Shown here piece by piece: positions 58,649-64,000 of a stretch of DNA of 64,000 nt. Each line of letters begins with the position of its first letter. Positions within the stretch are counted from its first letter, which is position 1. Source of the stretch: Circinella minor. Lineage: Eukaryota > Mucoromycota > Mucoromycetes > Mucorales > Lichtheimiaceae. The notes below the pieces were generated by a model. It was not told the origin of the DNA. It did no database searches and saw nothing but the letters and a program-made list of their open reading frames with translations. The stretch spans positions 1 to 64,000 of the forward strand of contig JAEPRB010000095.1 of the NCBI GenBank assembly GCA_016758965.1. Reading direction: 5' to 3'. A program made the translations under genes and the position numbers.

Positions 58649-60533
58649 ATGACGAATTTACCTGTCGTAGTTATGGATAATGGAACCGGGTAATGATGAT
58701 GTTTTTTATTATTATTAATATTATTATCAGTCTTAAATGCTATAGTGAAAGGAGAGCCGTTTTAGCAATTTTTTTTGTGTGTGGGAGCGCAGACGCTTTT
58801 TTAACCGAGTCTTTTGTTTATTGTTTTCTAATTGAATTACAATCTATACATACTATAATAGGTATTCCAAACTCGGTTTCAGTGGTAATAATGAACCATC
58901 GTTTGTATTCCCAACCGCCATTTCGACGCGTGAAGCACCCTCGTCTTCTGGTAGACCAGGTGTACCAAGCAAACCTTCATTTTTGAGTAACAATTTGGCC
59001 TCTAAAAGAGGTATTGAAGACCTTGATTTCTATATTGGTGATGAAGCCGTTGCTAACTCGAAAACAATGGCAATTAACTACCCTATTCGTCATGGTCAAA
59101 TTAATAATTGGGATCATATGGAACGATATTGGGAACAGTCTATCTTCAAATATCTCAGATGTGAACCTGAAGACCACCATTTTTTATTGGTAAATTTATT
59201 ATCCATTATTGTGACTATAATATTAAAAAAGGAGAGGAAGAGATAAAATAGACTGACAACACCCTTTTCCTTTTCTCTCTCTTCTCTTGTATGTATATGA
59301 TAAACATATAGACTGAACCACCATTGAATCCACCTGAAAATCGTGAAATGACTGCAGAAATTATGTTTGAGTCGTTCAATATCAAAGGTTTATATATTGC
59401 TGTACAAGCTGTACTTGCATTGGCAGCATCATGGACTTCCAGCAAAGTTGAAGAGCAAACATTGACTGGTACCGTTATTGACTCCGGTGATGGTGTCACT
59501 CACGTTATTCCTGTGGTAAATATTTTTTTTTATTGTTAGTCGATTTTAGTGGAAGTGAATTATGTATATTATGAACTATCTGAAAAAAAATGATATATAT
59601 TTTTATATGTAGGCTGAAGGTTATGTTATTGGTAGTTCCATCAAATCAGTCCCAATTGCAGGCAGTGACATTACATCATTCGTTCAATCCTTGCTTCGTG
59701 AACGTGGTGAGACCAACATTCCACCTGAAGATTCCCTCCGTGTTGCTCAACTCATCAAAGAGCAATACTCTTATGTTTGTCCTGATATTGTCAAGGAATT
59801 TAAAAAGTATGATCAGGAACCTAGCAAATATTTCAAAAAGTATGATGGCGTACATACCATGACTGGAAAGGATTATTCAGTGGATGTTGGTTTTGAACGT
59901 TTCCTTGCACCCGAAATTTTCTTTAATCCTGAAATTGCAAGCTCTGACTTTTTGACACCTTTGCCTGAAGTTGTGGATACTGTTATCCAAACCAGTCCTA
60001 TTGATGTTCGTCGAGGTCTTTACAAGGTAATAAAAAAATAACAAGTTCAATATTTTAGGAAGTTTTATTTGTGATTTAAATTTCTATATATTTATATGAA
60101 ATTAAAAAGTGGAATTTAATTTATTATTATTTTGTTTAGAATATTGTTCTTTCCGGTGGTTCGACCATGTTTAAAGATTTTGACAAGCGTCTTCAACGTG
60201 ATATTAAGAGAACTGTTGATAAGCGTATCCAGTTAAGCGAAGAACTTAGTGGCACTGGTGCTAGGGTAAAGTCATTTACTTTTTATTGTACGACATAACA
60301 AGAAGATAAGTGTAATAAGTTCACTAACCAAACAAGAAAAATTAAACAAATAGGCCAAACCTATGGAAGTGAACGTCATTTCACACAAGAAACAACGACA
60401 TGCTGTATGGTTAGGTGGTAGTTTGTTGGCATCAACGGGAGAATTCTATAATTACTGTCATACCAAGGCAGAATATGATGAATATGGTCCTAGTATTTGT
60501 AGACATAACCGTGTATTTGGTAGCCTGCTATAA
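58649..60533 (+). CDS. ARP3: Actin-related protein 3 (ARP3)
   Basis: Six exons (58649-58689, 58862-59189, 59312-59515, 59613-60026, 60140-60265, 60354-60533) give 430 aa. ARP3 pairs with ARP2 in the Arp2/3 complex, which nucleates branched actin at cortical patches. The start [18 protein letters not shown] is the phosphate-1 loop, [18 protein letters not shown] and [12 protein letters not shown] follow, and [15 protein letters not shown] is the phosphate-2 loop. The C-terminal adenine-site segment [16 protein letters not shown] and ending [12 protein letters not shown] are conserved. Length is normal for ARP3. The first exon is only 41 nt. Confidence 0.97.
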
Positions 60534-61065
60534 ATTTAAACAATCAATCAAAAAAAACGGGGTTTTTTTTATACATATACATTATATATTTTTACACCAA
60601 TTTACTTCTTTTTTTTTGTCATTTCTATAAATATCTATAATAACGGAGGGAAAAAAAGCATAAAGAAAACAATAACAAAGTATATACATGAATATGGGAG
60701 TGTGTTGATGAAAAAGGAATAAGAAAGAGAGAGGCCCGGACCCAGTTTTGACGATCAGTATATAAAATTTAGGGGCTAAAAAACATATTGATTGAATCAG
60801 GTTAACTCGACCTCATTCGAACGGAGTTATTTTAATAAACTTAGTGCAGAAAAGCTACTAATTATATTAGAAGTAATCTCGTACACATGCACATACACAG
60901 CCTATTTGGTTTTACATTTTGTTGTTCTCTTTTTTTCTTTCTCTTCTTCATCTTTTTTTTTCTTCTTTCTTTTCTTCCCTTTTCCTTTCCTTTTAATCCA
61001 TTACTTCTTTTATTTCACTCTCCTTTTCTTTATAGACTCTTTATCCCCTGTGCTATTATTAAACG
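60534..61065. other. Intergenic, pyrimidine-rich at its 3' side
   Basis: The last about 120 bp before the secreted-protein start are almost all pyrimidine, a typical strong fungal leader. No gene seen. Confidence 0.5.
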
Positions 61066-62798
61066 ATGAGATTATCTACAATTGTTACCTACGCCTTGGC
61101 TATGTTCGTAGCTACTGCAGCTGTTCGTGCCGACGAACTTGATGATGAAATTGCTAAAGCCAAAGAAAAGTTCTGTGGTGGTAAATACATTGATCTACAC
61201 ATATTATATTACTACTCTTGCTATTCCTGTTATTGTTAGAAATCTTAACTGAAACTGACCTGTATAAATTAATTGTTTTAAAGGCATCAAGGTCACTGGT
61301 CCTACTAAAGGTCAGCAGTTCGCCGATCCCACCAAAGTTCAAGTTACTGTTGGTAAATATCAAACAATCAAATATTTGACATTTTTTTCTATCTTGATCC
61401 TTTTCAAAGTTGATTTAATATATATATATATATTATATATTTAGAACGTGAACCTAACGCTCAAGCAAAGACTGTGAATGGTGTCGATGTAAGTTTTCTT
61501 TTATATGTATAAAAAAAAAAAGATTATAATAAAAAGAACCAAAAAAAGGGGGCACAGAGAAACAGAGTCAGGATTATCTTTTGGTTTTTTTTTCTCCTTA
61601 ACTACAAAATATTTCTAATGGAATATTTTGTTTCTAATATAAACATGCGCGGGGTAACTAATTGATTTTTTAATATGTGAACTCTAGGTTTACTCGGTTG
61701 TCGATGGCCAACCCAAATACCTCGGTACACCATGGAAGGGCTCTTATAATCTTAACACCAAAGCTTCTCTTCCTGTTGATATCACCAAGGTTGAAGGCAC
61801 TCAAGATGCTTCTCAATATGAGTTCCGGTAAATATAAACAAATTTACTTACCTCGTGTTTTTTTGTTATAAAAAAGAACTATACACAGTAACACTAACTC
61901 ATATATTGTTAAATAGTGTTTGGGTCAGAAACAGCGAAGATGGTATAGTTTACTTTTTTTTATATCTATACAGAAATAATTCTGTTCACACAGACTAGAC
62001 ATAACTAACCATTAGCATCAATTTTTTAAAAAACGCCCATAATAAAATACAGGCCCCGATTGTACCTTGATGTCCCAGGTAATAAACTTTTTATCCTTTT
62101 ATTTTCTTATATACAACCCAGCCCCGCATATATATTTTTTTTTACCAAATAGCGATCTAAATTTATTTATCATGTAAACATAGGTCTTCCGAGCTGCAGC
62201 TTCTCATAGCAACGATGCTTCTTATGCCATGCAAAGCCTTGACGATAACGTCGATCGTGGTTGCTTCGGTATCGACTTGACCAAGCCTACTATTGGTCAA
62301 AAACTTAAGGCAAGCGATGGTCCCATCAACATCAATATCCGTACGTAATGACATTTTCTTTTAATTATTTCCTGTTATAATATATAAAAACCATTCTTGG
62401 CATGCAACAAATTAACTTATTTATCATTACACAAACAATCAATCAAAATTAAAAATAGAACATGATTCTGCTTCTCCTGTCAGCCAGTACAAATCCATTG
62501 AATTGATGAAGTATACTAAGGACACTGAAAAGAAGGAAGCCATTCAAAAAACTTGGGAGGGCAAACATGATGCTACTGAATTGTTCACTTTCAAGGATGA
62601 AATTAAAGAAGGTGTCACAGCAAGTGATAATGAGGCTTTCTTTTACAAGTAAGATCAATTTTGTTTTAAGACGATCCTTTTTATCTATTTTTGGAAATTA
62701 ATATTCTTTTCTGTAACTTTGTTTTTTTTAGATTGACGGGAGTAACACAACACGGTGAAGAATGTGAATTCTTTTCACACCCTTTCTATTATCAATAG
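61066..62798 (+). CDS. Secreted protein of unknown function with Ig-like N-terminal region
   Basis: Nine exons (61066-61180, 61284-61352, 61445-61488, 61688-61827, 61917-61942, 62053-62078, 62184-62340, 62459-62648, 62732-62798) give 277 aa, all phases matching. A signal peptide MRLSTIVTYALAMFVATAAV is cleaved probably near RADE. The region IKVTGPTKGQQFADPTKVQV then VYSVVDGQPKYLG resembles the Ig-like beta-sandwich at the start of Kre9/Knh-type and Ser-Thr-rich cell-wall proteins, but the match is only by pattern. Four mature cysteines (in EKFCGG, PDCT, DRGCFG and EECEF) could form two disulfides. No GPI signal is visible at the end (FYYQ). Exons 5 and 6 are 26 nt each. Confidence 0.8.
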
Positions 62799-64000
62799 AT
62801 TATTGTTTTTTACTATTTTTTATTGTCACTTTTAACTTGCCACTCATAACACACACAAAATATATATAACTCATTACTTACTCCTCTTCCCTCTTCCCTC
62901 TTCTCCTCCCTTTTTCAAATTTTAAACAATAATTGTTTTTTTCCCTTGTGTACCAAATATATATTTCACAGATATACCAACCAAAAAAAGGAGGAGGAGA
63001 TGATGGTCTGTACCTCCGATTCGTTAATTTATGAACATACAATTTTTTTTTTTAGGTTCTATTATCCTTCGGGTGATTATAGACAATGTAAACATTATCC
63101 CACAGAAAAAGGGCATTTTCTGTTATTGGATAGATATGATATCAGTCTATATTATTACCTACAAATTGATTAAATTGATGGAGATGATTTTATAATTTGG
63201 GAAAACTATATGAATCCATTTTTCTATCGTAAGATCAAAACATACTTTGAGTAAATATAACATTAATACCATAATATAAATGAACATAAAATAGGGTTTG
63301 TCAAATAAACATATGTTAGAAAGCCTAGGCATGTAAGATCTAAAAACAACTACATACAATTGTATTATTAGTTTTTATTATTACTATAAAGTCATGTGTT
63401 GGCTGTTTGGTATACTCCAAACAAAAACAAATACCAAGATTATCAAAAAATGCTACTCTAAACAATTAGAAAGACAATTCATAACTATGAGCTCAAGTTA
63501 CATATATTATATAACAAACAATTTAGCCACTATTTTAATAGTAATCATCAAGACATCATTCTTACACATAACTTATCTCTCTTTTATTCTTAACAAAATG
63601 TTAACGTACGTATTACTGTCGAATGTATGTATAATACGGTGATATGTCACATTTTATTTCGATCTTATTGTTGTAATAATCAACGTTCAATATTAATGAA
63701 CATGAAGATCTATACAATAATTCTGAAAGATAATATAATGGAGAGATGAAGTTTAGCATTTTTATTGTGCAATATAAATTATATGATCGCAGTACTATAT
63801 ATTAGAATCAGAGAGAACGGCGAAAACAATGTTAAGATAGCAATGTTCTGTTATGAATCTGTTAAGAGCGCTACAACAAATAGCCTTTACAGGTCGTTTT
63901 AATTGCCTTAATCTTGTGATTATCATTGGAAGTATGTAGAAAGGCTTATACTAAATGAAGTACATAAAAGTCATACCATTCCATATGTATTGCTCTGGGT
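62799..64000. other. Intergenic to window end
   Basis: No gene supported. A frame near 63055-63173 after a TTTAG could be read as an exon (FYYPSGDYRQCKHYPTEKG), but no partner exon was found. The last 800 bp are plain AT-rich sequence. Confidence 0.45.

Noticed and set aside
62946..63173. Possible extra exon after the secreted protein gene
   Set aside because: The acceptor-like TTTAG is present but no donor exon in phase was found and the gene already ends cleanly at 62798.
1..64000. CRISPR arrays, rRNA genes, biosynthetic cluster
   Set aside because: No spaced direct repeats, no rRNA-like conserved blocks and no set of functionally linked metabolic genes were found.

Overview
The window is a 64 kb piece of a nuclear fungal chromosome. 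It is very AT-rich, with long A/T homopolymers and (TA)n and (ATT)n tracts. Genes carry many short introns of about 50-150 nt with GTAAGT-like donors. The gene content (uridine phosphorylase, Zn2Cys6 regulators, HOP2, LCB2, NOP2, ARP3) and the intron-rich, homopolymer-laden style suggest an early-diverging fungus, most likely Mucoromycota/Mucorales. That placement is inference; no rRNA or other marker confirms it. I rebuilt the gene models by hand from splice sites and reading-frame continuity. Where exon coordinates are given, the frame closes exactly.

Layout. 0-10 kb: mitochondrial-type adenylate kinase (+), PAP2 lipid phosphatase (+), HOP2 meiotic recombination factor (-), an unusual alpha/beta-hydrolase plus HCx5R phosphatase fusion (+), a small protein with a chromo-shadow-like C-terminus (-), and a cysteine-free secreted protein of 525 aa (-). 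11-25 kb: a broken multi-exon gene (+), ketopantoate reductase (-), uridine phosphorylase (-), an RRG7-like nuclease-fold protein (+), the divergent ribosome-biogenesis pair NIP7 (-) / DBP3 (+), and a GATA zinc-finger protein (-). 25-38 kb: a small serine/threonine-rich protein (+), a SAM methyltransferase (-), about 6 kb of gene-poor sequence holding a 1.77 kb terminal-inverted-repeat element, then NOP2 (+) and a possible new 60-aa gene (-). 40-58 kb: a cyclase-family metal hydrolase (+), Zn2Cys6 regulator 1 (+), LCB2 (-), NMN adenylyltransferase (+), BOS1/membrin SNARE (-), and Zn2Cys6 regulator 2 (+), a paralogue of regulator 1 with the same intron positions. 58-64 kb: ARP3 (+), a secreted nine-exon protein (+), then sequence with no gene seen.

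Most genes are housekeeping and functionally unrelated neighbours; there is no biosynthetic cluster. Links the sequence does suggest are the NIP7/DBP3 head-to-head pair (both 60S assembly factors, 186 bp between start codons) and the two paralogous regulators flanking LCB2-NMNAT-BOS1. The most unusual items are the hydrolase-phosphatase fusion, which has lost the expected nucleophile serine and carries a GC-AG intron, the conserved 16-nt and extra 12-nt micro-exons in the regulators, and the inverted-repeat element with a gene-like exon inside.
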